Part shown: positions 48,048-59,059 of the stretch, in pieces
How the letters are laid out: the number at the start of each line of letters is the position of its first letter
Numbering within the stretch: the stretch's first letter is position 1
The notes under the pieces: generated by a model
The model's database searches: none
The model's input: only the letters and a program-made list of their open reading frames with translations
Told to the model about the DNA's origin: nothing
Position numbers and translations under genes: made by a program
NCBI RefSeq assembly: GCF_014174495.1
Contig: NZ_JACJHR010000009.1
Span: forward strand, 62,001 to 126,000
Length of the DNA stretch: 64,000 bases
Source of the DNA: Amycolatopsis echigonensis
GTDB lineage: Bacteria; Actinomycetota; Actinomycetes; Mycobacteriales; Pseudonocardiaceae
Direction: 5' to 3'

Positions 48048-48818
48048 ATGGCTACCCTGGAAATCAAGGACCTGCACGCTTCGGTGACCACCGAAGACGG
48101 AGCCAAGGAGATCCTCAAGGGCGTCAACCTGACCATCCGGTCGGGCGAGACGCACGCGATCATGGGCCCGAACGGCTCCGGCAAGTCCACCCTGTCCTAC
48201 GCGATCGCCGGGCACCCGAAGTACACGGTGACCTCCGGCGAGGTGCTGCTGGACGGCGAGAACGTGCTCGAGATGAGCGTCGACGAGCGCGCCCGCGCCG
48301 GCCTCTTCCTCGCCATGCAGTACCCGGTCGAGGTCCCCGGCGTCTCGATGTCGAACTTCCTGCGCACCGCGGCCACCGCGGTCCGGGGCGAGGCTCCCAA
48401 GCTGCGCCACTGGGTCAAGGAGGTCAAGGAGGAGATGGGCAAGCTCGGCATCTCCCAGGAATTCGCCGAGCGCTCGGTGAACGAGGGCTTCTCCGGCGGC
48501 GAGAAGAAGCGCCACGAGATCCTGCAGCTGGCGCTGCTCAAGCCGAAGTTCGCCATCCTCGACGAGACCGACTCCGGCCTGGACGTCGACGCGCTGCGCG
48601 TCGTGTCCGAGGGCGTCAACGAATACAAGGCGGGCAACGAGGTCGGCGTCATGCTGATCACGCACTACACCCGCATCCTGCGGCACATCACCCCGGACTT
48701 CGTGCACGTCTTCGCCGACGGCCGCATCGTCGAGTCCGGCGGCCGCGAGCTGGCCGACGAGCTGGAGGAGAACGGCTACGTCAAGTACGCCGGCTCTCCC
48801 GAGCCCGCCAAGGCCTGA
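48048..48818 (+). CDS. sufC: SufC, ATPase of the SufBCD complex
   Basis: A 256-residue ABC-type ATPase. Walker A is GPNGSGKST (near 43-51), the signature is [12 protein letters not shown], and Walker B is [12 protein letters not shown] with the glutamate present; HYTRIL supplies the switch His. It powers shape changes of SufB/SufD during cluster assembly. ATG 48048 has AGGAAAAG upstream, 41 bases after sufD. Confidence 0.98.
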   Translation: MATLEIKDLHASVTTEDGAKEILKGVNLTIRSGETHAIMGPNGSGKSTLSYAIAGHPKYTVTSGEVLLDGENVLEMSVDERARAGLFLAMQYPVEVPGVSMSNFLRTAATAVRGEAPKLRHWVKEVKEEMGKLGISQEFAERSVNEGFSGGEKKRHEILQLALLKPKFAILDETDSGLDVDALRVVSEGVNEYKAGNEVGVMLITHYTRILRHITPDFVHVFADGRIVESGGRELADELEENGYVKYAGSPEPAKA

Positions 48819-50628
<1,810 letters not shown>

Positions 50629-50632
<4 letters not shown>

Positions 50633-51027
50633 GCGAAGAGACGGCTACCGACCCGCGCGAGGGGCGCACCGCCGCGGACCTGCCCGAGCAGGCCGCCGCC
50701 GTCCCCGCCGACATCGCCAAGATCGAGGACGTCGAGGAAGCGATGCGCGACGTCGTCGACCCGGAACTCGGCATCAACGTCGTGGACCTCGGCCTGGTCT
50801 ACGACATCCGGGTGGAACCCGACAACACCGCGACGCTGGACATGACGCTCACGTCGGCGGCCTGCCCGCTCACCGACGTGATCGAGGACCAGACGTCGGC
50901 GGCGCTGACGTCCGGCGGCCTGGTGAACGACTTCCGGATCAACTGGGTCTGGATGCCGCCGTGGGGCCCGGAGAAGATCACCGACGACGGCCGCGAGCAG
51001 TTGCGGGCGCTCGGTTTCACTGTCTGA
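50629..51027 (+). CDS. sufT: SufT, MIP18/DUF59-family Fe-S assembly factor
   Basis: A 132-residue protein with an acidic leader of about 30 residues and then the DUF59 core: EDVEEAMRDVVDPELGINVVDLGLVYDI, then MTLTSAACPLTD with the conserved C79, and a C-terminal WMPPWGPEKITDDGREQLRALGF. SufT proteins help mature Fe-S enzymes, particularly when demand is high. Last gene of the suf operon, overlapping sufU at ATGA and followed by a hairpin. Matches Rv1466. Confidence 0.95.
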
Positions 51028-51040
51028 GGTTCGGTGCGTG

Positions 51041-51076
51041 CGAAGGCCGCTTCCGGTTCGCCGGGGGCGGCCTTCG
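51041..51076 (+). terminator. Hairpin ending the suf operon
   Basis: The perfect 10-base stem CGAAGGCCGC / GCGGCCTTCG, with a 16-base loop, begins 14 bases after the sufT stop. No U tract. Confidence 0.75.
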
Positions 51077-51154
51077 GCGTGTCCGGTACTGGTGCGTCCG
51101 GGTGCCCGCGGGCGGAACGCCGAATTCTGTCGGGTTGGGTGCTGTTACTGGCTG

Positions 51155-51466
51155 ATGACCGAACCTGACTCTGGAACCGTGGCCTCTTCCGGGGACAGAC
51201 CTGGCCGCGGCCTGGCCGTCGCGGCGGTGTCCGTGGCCGCGGTGTGTTTCGCGCTCGGCGTGGCGACCTGGCTGGCCTGGCTGCTCGTGCGGCCGAGGCT
51301 GCTCATGGGCGGCGTCTACCCGATCGTGGCCGAGGTGTTCGTCCTGGTGCTCGGCGGACTGGCCTTCGTGGTGGCGCTAGCCGGAACGGTCGCGTTCACC
51401 TGGAATCCCGGGTTCGCGACGGGACAGTTCGATGTCCGGCCCGGCCACGCGACCCTGGGCCGGTGA
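51155..51466 (+). CDS. Small two-helix membrane protein of unknown function
   Basis: A 103-residue protein with a Ser/Asp-rich N terminus and two hydrophobic helices (LAVAAVSVAAVCFALGVATW, then VFVLVLGGLAFVVALAGTVA). It ends in a polar segment with FDVRPGHATLGR. I do not recognise a family. ATG 51155 is chosen because the residues before it are Arg/Cys-rich and repeat-like. It lies 30 bases upstream of the signal-peptidase-like gene and probably shares its transcript. Confidence 0.6.
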   Translation: MTEPDSGTVASSGDRPGRGLAVAAVSVAAVCFALGVATWLAWLLVRPRLLMGGVYPIVAEVFVLVLGGLAFVVALAGTVAFTWNPGFATGQFDVRPGHATLGR

Positions 51467-51495
51467 TGTCTGTATAACGACCTATACGGCACCGG

Positions 51496-52377
51496 ATGGT
51501 TTCGGGTGTCCATTATGGACAGAACGGCACAATCCGCCCGGACGATCCCGGGCCGCGTAACGGATCCGCGGTTCTCGCCGATCCTCGCGAGGTGATCGAC
51601 GGTTTCCCGGCTCCGCCGCCGGTGTCCCGCGCGCCTCGCCGGTTTTCGGCGGTGCTGGCGCTGTTCGTCGTGGTCGCGCTGGCCGGGGTGGCCGGATGCG
51701 GGTACGGGCTGGTGACGGTGTTCAGCTATCGCGGGGTGAAGGTGCCGGTGAACGCGATGGCCCCGGCGGTGCCCGCCCACACGATTGCCGTGCTCGTCAA
51801 CCGGGACGGGCAGGTCTACCACCGGGGCGACGTAGTGCTGGCACGCATGCCCGCGCAACCGGACGACAAGGCATACGCCCTGATCGGCCGGGTGATCGGC
51901 GTGGGCGGCGATGACGTGCGGTGCTGCGACGGTGCCCGGCGGATCGTGGTGAACGGGAAGTCTGTCGACGAATCCTACGCGAGCGGCGACGGCCCCCAGT
52001 TCCACGTCCTCGTCCCGCTGGGCACGGTGTTTCTCGCCAGCGATCGACGCGACGTGGGATGGGACTCGCGGCAGGTGGAGGTCCGTTACGGAGGGAACAG
52101 CGGCTCGGTGCCGGTGTCCGAGGTGTACGGGGTGGTCGTGGCCACCGGAGCGAACCCGTGGTGGGTGCGCACCCTGCCCCCGACGACGGCGTTCACCGCC
52201 GCGGGGCTGCCGGGCGCGCCGGAGGTCGATCAGGGGCCGTTCGTGGGGCGGGTGCTCGTCGGGGCGGGGGCCGGGGCGTTCCTGATCGGATTCCTGGGCG
52301 CGGTGGTCACCGGGGTGCGCCGGGGCAGGAAACGCCGCCGGGCGGCCGCCGCGGAGGGGTGGGTTTCCGCCGGGTAG
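51496..52377 (+). CDS. S26 signal-peptidase-like membrane protein lacking catalytic residues
   Basis: A 293-residue protein with the fold signature of type I signal peptidases: an N-terminal membrane helix (about 52-72), VPVNAMAPAVPAHT, YHRGDVVLARMP, LIGRVIGVGGDDV, and VPLGTVFLASDRRDVGWDSR. A second helix lies at about 250-272, with a basic tail. The serine of the usual GxSMxP motif is Ala87 (NAMAP), and the lysine of the usual KRVIG motif is Gly131 (GRVIG). It is therefore probably not a peptidase but a pseudoenzyme. It follows a small membrane protein. ATG 51496 has no strong ribosome binding site. Confidence 0.75.
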   Translation: MVSGVHYGQNGTIRPDDPGPRNGSAVLADPREVIDGFPAPPPVSRAPRRFSAVLALFVVVALAGVAGCGYGLVTVFSYRGVKVPVNAMAPAVPAHTIAVLVNRDGQVYHRGDVVLARMPAQPDDKAYALIGRVIGVGGDDVRCCDGARRIVVNGKSVDESYASGDGPQFHVLVPLGTVFLASDRRDVGWDSRQVEVRYGGNSGSVPVSEVYGVVVATGANPWWVRTLPPTTAFTAAGLPGAPEVDQGPFVGRVLVGAGAGAFLIGFLGAVVTGVRRGRKRRRAAAAEGWVSAG

Positions 52378-52413
52378 CGGCGGAACCGAGGATCGCTCAG
52401 TTTCCTGGGCTGC

Positions 52414-54357
52414 TCAACGGATTCGCCGGTCTGCCCGTGCCTGCCGTCCGGAGCGGCGGAAGACGACGAAAAGCAGCCGCAGTCCCGCCAGCGCGCTGAT
52501 CATCAGCAGGTTGTAGCCGAACACGTGGTTCAGCGTCAGCCCGGGCACCAGCTGCGGGCCGCTCGAACTCGCCAGCAGCAGCACGGCCATGAGCCCGGTC
52601 GCGATGCCGACCAGGGCCAGCAGCACCTCGTGCACCAGGCCGGTCACCAGGTCGCGGTCCCGTTCGTCGGAGAACAGCCGCAGGTTCACCGACAGCCTGC
52701 CTTCCTCCAGCGCAGCGCCGATCCGGTCGACGCGACGCGGCAGGCGGCGCAGCACCGGCAGCAAGGCGGTGAATTCGTCGGTGACGGTGCGACGCAGGGT
52801 TTCCGGGCGCAGGCCGATGCGTTCGGCGGCGAAGGCGCGGGATTCGGCGACCAGGTCGAAGTCGGGGGCGAGCGTCGCGAGCGTGCCTTCCATGGTCGCC
52901 AGCGCCCGGAACACCGCGGCGATCGGCGGCGGGACGGCCAGGCGGAAGTCGGCGATGACGCGGAACAAGCCGGTGAACAAGTCGAGACCTGGTGTCCGGC
53001 CGGGTCCGAAATGCCGGGCCAGCAGGGTGCCGAGGGCGCGTTCCAGACGTTGTTCGTCGAGATCGTCGGGGCGGTGGACGATTTCGAGCAGCCCGTCGCG
53101 GACGCCGGCCGGGTCGCCGCGGTCGATGGCGGGCAGCAGCGCTTGCAGCCCGGCGCGCAGGCCGGTGTCGAGACGGCCAACGGAACCGAAGTCGAGCAGT
53201 CCCAGGGTGCCGTCTTCGAGCAGCAAAACGTTGCCCGGATGCGGATCCGCGTGGAATACCCCGCCCAGCAGCACCTGATCGAGCAGGCCGCGCAGGAAGG
53301 TCCGGGCGAGGTCCTCGCGGGAGTGCACGGAACTTGTCGAGAGCGGCTTGCCCTCCAATCGTCGCATCACCAGAACGCGCTCCGTGGACAGTGCTTTGTG
53401 GACAGTCGGCAGCGTGACGCCGGGAACCGGATGCGCGGCAATGGCTTCGATGTTCGCGGCTTCGGTGCGGAAATCGAGTTCGTCCTCAAGGGACTCGGCG
53501 AATCCGTCCGCCAGCTCCCGCACGCCGAGCGAACGTGCCCAGCCAGCGCGTTCGTACAGCACGGCGGCGAGGCGGCGGACGATGTCGATGTCCCGGTCCA
53601 CCTGCTCGCGAATTCCGGGTCGTTGCACCTTCACGACGACCTCGGCGCCGGACCGCAGCCGGGCACCGTAAACCTGCGCGATCGACGCCGCGGCAAGGGG
53701 TTCGTCGTCGATGTGCGCGAAGGCGGTGAGGTCGGTTTCCTCGCGCAGCAAAGCGCGCACCTCGTCTTCGGGAGCGGGCGGAACCTGGTCGTGCAGCCGG
53801 CTGAGTTCGCGGATGTACACCGGCGGCAGGAGATCCGCGCGCGTCGAGAGCAGCTGGCCGAACTTCACGAATGTCACGCCCGCTTCTTCGAGGGCTAGCC
53901 GCAGGGATCGCGCGAGCTTCGCCGAACCGTCGGGATCCGCGGTGCGACGGCCGGTGAGGAACGAGCCGAGGCCGTGCCGGATCGCGATGCGCATGATCCG
54001 CGAGTAACGGCGGGTGCGGGCCGCGCGGGACCGCAGTGAGCGCATCCGGGCGAACAAGCCCGGCCCGCCGGACGGAATCGCGAGTTCGGCGACGAAAAGG
54101 ACCAGCAGGGTCACCGCGAGCGCGCTGCCCGCCAGCGGGATCAGCAGGCCGACCGCGACGCCCGGGGTAGTCAGCACGACCAGCGGGAACGTCCGGACGA
54201 CAGTGCCCGCGACGAGCCAGCCCGCCAGCGCGGCGCCGAGTGCCCGGACGATTCCGACGCGCACCCCGAGCACTTTGCGCGCCGCGGCGACGAGCGGCCA
54301 CAGCACAACGACGTAGGCCAGCAGGCCGAGCAGCAGCGTTTGCATGCCGACGAGCAC
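52414..54357 (-). CDS. ABC1/UbiB-family atypical protein kinase-like protein
   Basis: A 647-residue member of the AarF/ABC1/UbiB family. Two N-terminal hydrophobic segments (about 8-25, 60-93) precede the KxGQ motif KFGQLLSTRADLLP (K165-Q168). The Ala-rich loop EPLAAASIAQVY, VVVKVQRPG, the catalytic HADPHPGN and the metal-binding LLDFGSVG follow, and two membrane helices end the protein (about 575-595 and 605-630). Relatives are ATPases that support quinone or lipid synthesis. The substrate here is unknown. The start is uncertain: GTG 54357 or ATG 54345, neither with a clear ribosome binding site. It diverges from the snapalysin gene. Confidence 0.88.
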   Translation of the reverse strand: MLVGMQTLLLGLLAYVVVLWPLVAAARKVLGVRVGIVRALGAALAGWLVAGTVVRTFPLVVLTTPGVAVGLLIPLAGSALAVTLLVLFVAELAIPSGGPGLFARMRSLRSRAARTRRYSRIMRIAIRHGLGSFLTGRRTADPDGSAKLARSLRLALEEAGVTFVKFGQLLSTRADLLPPVYIRELSRLHDQVPPAPEDEVRALLREETDLTAFAHIDDEPLAAASIAQVYGARLRSGAEVVVKVQRPGIREQVDRDIDIVRRLAAVLYERAGWARSLGVRELADGFAESLEDELDFRTEAANIEAIAAHPVPGVTLPTVHKALSTERVLVMRRLEGKPLSTSSVHSREDLARTFLRGLLDQVLLGGVFHADPHPGNVLLLEDGTLGLLDFGSVGRLDTGLRAGLQALLPAIDRGDPAGVRDGLLEIVHRPDDLDEQRLERALGTLLARHFGPGRTPGLDLFTGLFRVIADFRLAVPPPIAAVFRALATMEGTLATLAPDFDLVAESRAFAAERIGLRPETLRRTVTDEFTALLPVLRRLPRRVDRIGAALEEGRLSVNLRLFSDERDRDLVTGLVHEVLLALVGIATGLMAVLLLASSSGPQLVPGLTLNHVFGYNLLMISALAGLRLLFVVFRRSGRQARADRRIR

Positions 54358-54517
54358 ACCAGCGCGGCGGCGCGCGCGGATCCAGCCGCGGCGGGACGGG
54401 CCTCCCTCTCGAGGGGGAGCCTCCTACTTTCGGACGTAGTCTCCGGCGGTGGTGAACTTCTAACGTCGTCGAGCGGACAAGGGTTGCTTGCTTTCTCGAC
54501 GAGCTACGGAGGACACG

Positions 54518-55060
54518 ATGCACGCACGAGGGTTCCGGCGGATCGCCGCACTGGCCATGGCGACCGCCGCGCCGCTCGGCTTCGGCGTGGCGACCGCGCC
54601 CGCCGCGTCCGCCGCCGCGACGACCACCGTCTACTACAGCTCGGCCGGCGCGCCGGACTACGTCGCGCAGATCGACCAGGGCGCGGCGAACTGGAACGCC
54701 GCGGTCAGCGACGTGCGGCTGGTGAAGGACGAGGGCAAGGCGACGGTCGTGATCCACGAGGTGCACAGCGGGGGGTCGTACACGCAAACCGACGGGCACG
54801 GCAAGGGCGACGTCTACCTGGACACGAGCCAGGTCGCCGAGGGCTACGACCCGACCCGCATCGCCGCGCACGAACTCGGCCACAACCTCGGGCTGCCAGA
54901 CCACTATTCGGGCCCGTGCTCGGAACTGATGTCGGGCCACGGGCCGGGGACGTCGTGCACCAACGCCAAGCCGGATGCGCAGGAGTCGGCGAAGGTGCAG
55001 CAGTTGTGGGCCAACGGGTTCCGGACCGAGGGCACCCGGGTGACGACGACTGTCTACTGA
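54518..55060 (+). CDS. Secreted snapalysin-family zinc metalloprotease
   Basis: A 180-residue secreted protease of family M7. The signal peptide runs to about residue 33 (PAASAA). The zinc motif HELGHNLGLPD (H118, E119, H122, D128) is followed by HYSGPCSELMSG, the met-turn. Cysteines C134 and C147 can form the family disulfide. Snapalysins are small neutral proteases of actinomycetes that cut next to aromatic residues. Unlike many, there is almost no propeptide. ATG 54518 has ACGGAGGA upstream. No LysR activator gene, often adjacent in Streptomyces, is seen. Confidence 0.92.
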   Translation: MHARGFRRIAALAMATAAPLGFGVATAPAASAAATTTVYYSSAGAPDYVAQIDQGAANWNAAVSDVRLVKDEGKATVVIHEVHSGGSYTQTDGHGKGDVYLDTSQVAEGYDPTRIAAHELGHNLGLPDHYSGPCSELMSGHGPGTSCTNAKPDAQESAKVQQLWANGFRTEGTRVTTTVY

Positions 55061-55408
55061 GGACCTGGTGAGTGTTTATGCCGGTTAGAACCGGGATCGC
55101 CGCTCACGACCGCTATAAGGAGCGAAGCCCTGGGCTTGGCGCTGCTCAAGTCGAATCCGGACACTTCGCCACCGTGTTCGAGCAGGGTGCCGGTCAGCGG
55201 TCCGGCATCACGTACGGCGTTGAGCGTGCGCCTCCCGGCCACGTCAACGGCCAACGCCAGAACGGCGAGCCACTCGTGGTCGGCGTTCTGATTTCGCTGT
55301 CCGACGAGGTGGTGTAGTAAGCGTCGGCCAGCAGGCCGCCAGAAACTCCGCGGCAGGGTCCCGCTCTGGAGGGAGGCGTTCGCCGGAACCGCCTGTCAGG
55401 ATTGGCGG
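55061..55408. other. Intergenic stretch with a dispersed element
   Basis: About 350 bases. The first part holds the 28-base element with the small palindrome CCGGTTAGAACCGG (55081-55094), which could end the snapalysin message. Short frames on both strands (81 and 66 codons) lack ribosome binding sites and recognisable sequence, so I do not call them genes. Confidence 0.5.
55068..55095 (-). repeat. Copy 2 of a 28-base dispersed element
   Basis: The minus strand contains AACCGGCATAAACACTCAC, matching 3321-3348 at 23 of 28 positions. The plus strand includes the hairpin CCGGTTAGAACCGG. Confidence 0.5.
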
Positions 55409-56608
55409 GTGCGTTTCTTCCGTCCGCTGGTCAGCGCGGTCACCTATCGCCGGTGGGTGTACTTGATCCTGGGCGCCGCGCTCAGCGTGCCGTACCTGCT
55501 GCTCGCCGTGGTCGCGATGCCGTCGCTGATGCCGTTCGCCACGACGGTGGGCTGGGCGAGTCTCGTCGGTTTCGTCGTGATGCTCGTCGTGCTGGCCGCG
55601 ACCGCGTTCCTTCCCGCGGTGCGGGTGCTGGAAGCCGCGGCGGTGCGGGAATTGCTCGCCCAGCCTGCGCCAGGACGCGGCCGCGTGCGGTGTGCGGCGA
55701 TGTTCGTGCTGCACGTCGTGGCCGGCATGTTCACCGGGCTCGCGACGCTCGCGCTGCCGGCCGGATTCGGGTTCGCGATCAACGCCGTCTTTACCGGTCG
55801 GCTTGTCGACACGCCAGATGCCCACCTGACGGTTCCGCGCGGCTGGGCGTCGGCGTGGCTGCCCGCGGCGTTCGTGGTGGCCTTCGTCGTGCTGATCTAC
55901 TTCGTGTGGGGCGTCGGCGGATTGCTGCGCCGCGCGGCGGCCCGGTTGCTCGGCTGGTCCGCCGCCGAACGCATCGCGCAGCTCGAACGCCGCACCGACC
56001 TGCTCGCCGAACGCACCCGGCTCGCGCGCGAACTCCACGATTCCGTCGGCCACGCGCTGTCAGTGGTCACGCTGCAAGCCGGGGCCGCGCGGCGGACGCT
56101 GCACACCGACCCCGGCTTCACCGAGGAAGCGCTCACCGCGATCGAGGAATCGGCTCGCACCGCCCTTGACGATCTTGACCACGTCCTCGGCCTACTTCGC
56201 GAAGAAGCACGCGACCGGACGCCGCACGCGGGCCTCGCCAACCTCCCCGCGCTGATCACCGTCACGCAGCAGTCCGGCACGGATTGCCGCCTCGAAGTGG
56301 AAGGCGACATCGCGAAGGTGCCCGCAGTGGTGTCGCGCGAGGTGTACCGGATCCTGCAGGAATGCCTCACCAACGCGGTGCGGTACGCGGGCAAGGTGCC
56401 GGTGACCATCGCGTTGGCGGTCGCTGACGGGCAGTTGCGGGCCGCAGTCGCGAACCCGCTCGGCTCGGCCCGGCCGTCGCGCGCCCGCGGCGGCCGCGGC
56501 CTGCGAGGCATGGCGGAGCGGGCGGAACTGGTGGGTGGCAAGCTGGCCGCGGGGCCGGTGGGCGAAAACTGGGAGGTCGTGGTGACGGTGCCGTGGGGGA
56601 ACCGGTGA
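55409..56608 (+). CDS. NarL-type sensor histidine kinase
   Basis: A 399-residue membrane kinase. Four hydrophobic segments occupy about 15-185 (for example VYLILGAALSVPYLLLAVVA, then AAFVVAFVVLIYFVWGVGGLL). The HisKA_3 helix carries ARELHDSVGHALSVV with the phosphorylated His near 210. The HATPase_c domain has ECLTNAVRYAGKV and GGRGLRGMAERAEL. It is translationally coupled (GTGA) to the response regulator gene, so the two form one two-component system. The signal is unknown. The start GTG 55409 has no clear ribosome binding site. Confidence 0.92.
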   Translation: MRFFRPLVSAVTYRRWVYLILGAALSVPYLLLAVVAMPSLMPFATTVGWASLVGFVVMLVVLAATAFLPAVRVLEAAAVRELLAQPAPGRGRVRCAAMFVLHVVAGMFTGLATLALPAGFGFAINAVFTGRLVDTPDAHLTVPRGWASAWLPAAFVVAFVVLIYFVWGVGGLLRRAAARLLGWSAAERIAQLERRTDLLAERTRLARELHDSVGHALSVVTLQAGAARRTLHTDPGFTEEALTAIEESARTALDDLDHVLGLLREEARDRTPHAGLANLPALITVTQQSGTDCRLEVEGDIAKVPAVVSREVYRILQECLTNAVRYAGKVPVTIALAVADGQLRAAVANPLGSARPSRARGGRGLRGMAERAELVGGKLAAGPVGENWEVVVTVPWGNR

Positions 56609-57252
56609 GCGTGCGAGTCCTGCTGGTGGACGACGAACGGCTGATCCGGGCCGGACTGCGCGCGATCGTGGACAGCGAACCGGACCTGACCGTGGTCGGC
56701 GAGGCGGCCGACGGCGCGGAGGTGCCGGGTCTCGTCGAGCAGCTGCGCCCGGACGTCGTGCTGATGGACGTGCGGATGCCCGCGGTGGACGGGATCCGCG
56801 CGACTGGGCATCTTCTGTCCACTGTGGATAATCCGCCGAAGGTGATCGTGGTGACCACCTTCGAAAACGACGACTACGTGTACGACGCGTTGCTCGCCGG
56901 GGCGAGCGGATTCCTGCTGAAACGTGCTCGCCCGGAGGAGATCGTCGCCGGGATCCGCACGGTGCTGGCGGGGGATTCGCTGCTGTTTCCCGCCGCGATC
57001 CGGGGCATGGCCGCACGTCGTTCGCGCGCGACTTCGGCGGCGCCGCTGGATTTCCTGACCGAACGGGAACGCGACGTGCTGCGGCTGATGGCGGCCGGAC
57101 TGTCCAATGGGGAAATCGCCGCGGAGCTGTTTCTGGGGTTGCAGACGGTGAAAACGCACGTCGGGAACGTGCTGTCGAAGCTCGGTGCCCGGGACCGGAC
57201 GCAGGCGGTGATCCGGGCTTACGAGTCGGGCTTTGTCACGCCGACCGGCTGA
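56605..57252 (+). CDS. NarL/FixJ-type response regulator
   Basis: A 215-residue regulator. The receiver domain has the acidic pair in LLVDDERLI, the phospho-acceptor Asp in DVVLMDVRMP, and the conserved Thr and Lys (VVTTFEND, FLLKRARPEE). The C-terminal LuxR helix-turn-helix includes LTERERDVLRLMAAGLSNGEIAAEL and KTHVGNVLSKLGARDRTQAV. GTG 56605 overlaps the kinase stop. Its 3' end overlaps the convergent EAL-GGDEF gene by 17 bases. Confidence 0.95.
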   Translation: MSVRVLLVDDERLIRAGLRAIVDSEPDLTVVGEAADGAEVPGLVEQLRPDVVLMDVRMPAVDGIRATGHLLSTVDNPPKVIVVTTFENDDYVYDALLAGASGFLLKRARPEEIVAGIRTVLAGDSLLFPAAIRGMAARRSRATSAAPLDFLTERERDVLRLMAAGLSNGEIAAELFLGLQTVKTHVGNVLSKLGARDRTQAVIRAYESGFVTPTG

Positions 57253-58915
57253 TGGCGACTTCCCGGCCGATGCCGCGCAGGACTTCGACGCGGTCGCTGC
57301 CGGGGCGGCTGAGGACCCAGCTGGATCCGGGGACGGCTTTGGCGCGTTTCTTCAGCGGGGCGAGCAGCCGGGAAGCGTCCCGATAGGACGGAATCGTGCC
57401 GCTGCCGCATACGAGCGTCGCCAGCGAGACCGTGACCGGCATGCCTTCGGCGGACCAATGCGTGTCCAGCAAAGCCGCGGCGACCGTGCCGATTTCGTCC
57501 ACATCGCACACGATCAGGAAATCGTCGCCGCCGACGTGGCTCACGCGCATCCGCGGCAGCCGCCGGGAAAGGTCGGTGAGGGTTTCTCCCAGGGCGCGGA
57601 TCAGGTCGTCGCCCGCGGCGAACCCGGCGTTGTCGTTGACGGACTTGAACGAGTCGACGTCCAGCCACGCCGCCACGAACTGCTCGCCGCTCGCGATCCG
57701 GCGTTCGACGTCGCGCGCCGCCGCCTCGCTGCCCGGCAGCCGGGTGAGCGGGCTGAGCGTGACCGCCTCTTCGACCTTCGCCTCGGCGACCCCGCGCACG
57801 ACCTCGGTCACCAGCACCACGCCGAGGCAGCGCCCGGCCGAGTCGACCACCACGACGTCGTCGCCGGTGCGGCCCCAGTCGGCGTCGGTGACCAGCTCGA
57901 GGAATTCCAGCGCGCTCGCGCCCGCCTCGATCAGGTGCGGTTTGTCCGCGAGCCGCGCGGCGGGCCGCTTCGCGTGCAGGGCGTGCCCGTACGGGCCGGT
58001 GATGGTCACGAGGAACCGCGTCCGGTCGACTGACCACTGTGGACGGTTGTCCGCGTCGACGCCGACCACGCCGCTCGGCGCGTCCGCGGCGGCGAGCACC
58101 TCGCGGACGTCGTCGCAGGTCGCGTCGACCGGCAAGGTCGTGGCCGGGCGCAGGAAATCGCCGACGCGCGGGGCCTGCGGCGGCGCGGGCGTGCGCCGGT
58201 CCTCCGGGAGGACCGCGCCGGAGGCGGGCGCGGACCGGTGCGCGGCGGGCGGCGCGAGCAGGTTGCCCTGCGCGATCCGGACGCCGAGGCTCTGTGCCGC
58301 GTCCAGCTGCGAATCGGTCTCGATCCCAGTCGCGACCAGCCGGATGTTCGTACGCGTCGTGTAGTGCAGCAGCGCCTCGACCACCGCGGTCGACGCCGGG
58401 TCGCCGGGGAGGCCGCGCAGCACGCTGCGGTCGAGTTTCACCAGGTCCACCGGCGACTGCGCGAGCAGCGCCAGCGGCAGGTCGCCGCGGCCGAGCCCGT
58501 CGAGCGCGAGCCGGAAGCCCAGTTCGGTGAGCGCGCGCATGCCGTCGAGCAGACGGCCGGTGGGCAGATGCGTGAACGGCGGGCCGACCTCGAGCACCAC
58601 GTCGCGGGTGCGCCGTCCGGCCGCGCTGAGCTCGGCGATCAGCTCGTCGAAGGACTCCAGCGGCGACGCGAGCGTGCGCGCGGAGAGGTTGAGGTGCAGC
58701 GGGAGCGCGCTGGGGCGCTCGGTCTCCTGGCGCACCGCGGCGGCGGCCAGCCCCAGGTCGACCTCGGCGAGCCGGCCCGCGCGGCGGGCCTCGGCGAGCA
58801 GTTCGTGCGCCGTGCCCCGGCCCGGCCGGGCCAGTGCTTCGTACGCGACGACTCCGCCGGTGTGCAAGCTGTACATCGGCTGGAAGGCGAATCGGACCGC
58901 ACGCAGCGTCGTCAC
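57236..58915 (-). CDS. EAL-CBS-GGDEF protein (degenerate phosphodiesterase, cyclase-like domain)
   Basis: A 559-residue cytoplasmic protein. An EAL domain (about 5-225) leads, a CBS pair (about 250-375) follows, and a GGDEF domain (about 385-545) ends it. The EAL motif itself is intact (YEALAR, 26-28), with N76, E109 and K160. However, the usual DDFG is DGLG (139-142) and the usual AEGVE is ATGIE (195-199), so two metal or catalytic acids are missing and phosphodiesterase activity is unlikely. The GGDEF motif reads GGDDF (462-466) with D419/D421, so cyclase activity is plausible. No RxxD inhibitory site is visible. The start GTG 58915 is uncertain. Confidence 0.88.
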   Translation of the reverse strand: MTTLRAVRFAFQPMYSLHTGGVVAYEALARPGRGTAHELLAEARRAGRLAEVDLGLAAAAVRQETERPSALPLHLNLSARTLASPLESFDELIAELSAAGRRTRDVVLEVGPPFTHLPTGRLLDGMRALTELGFRLALDGLGRGDLPLALLAQSPVDLVKLDRSVLRGLPGDPASTAVVEALLHYTTRTNIRLVATGIETDSQLDAAQSLGVRIAQGNLLAPPAAHRSAPASGAVLPEDRRTPAPPQAPRVGDFLRPATTLPVDATCDDVREVLAAADAPSGVVGVDADNRPQWSVDRTRFLVTITGPYGHALHAKRPAARLADKPHLIEAGASALEFLELVTDADWGRTGDDVVVVDSAGRCLGVVLVTEVVRGVAEAKVEEAVTLSPLTRLPGSEAAARDVERRIASGEQFVAAWLDVDSFKSVNDNAGFAAGDDLIRALGETLTDLSRRLPRMRVSHVGGDDFLIVCDVDEIGTVAAALLDTHWSAEGMPVTVSLATLVCGSGTIPSYRDASRLLAPLKKRAKAVPGSSWVLSRPGSDRVEVLRGIGREVAISRSA

Positions 58916-59059
58916 GGACGCGATACTCGCACCGTCGAAGGGACCGCGAAACCGTTGTCAGCTGATGTTCACCGACGCGGCACTTTGCCCCACCGGATCG
59001 GAGTAACAGAATGCTTTTCCGTTCCCTCGATCGGGCGCGGGAAAATTCCCGGCACGTAC

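Noticed and set aside
55054..55317. Two short frames (66 codons minus, 81 codons plus) after the snapalysin gene
   Set aside because: No ribosome binding site, no recognisable sequence, and they overlap each other and a dispersed element.
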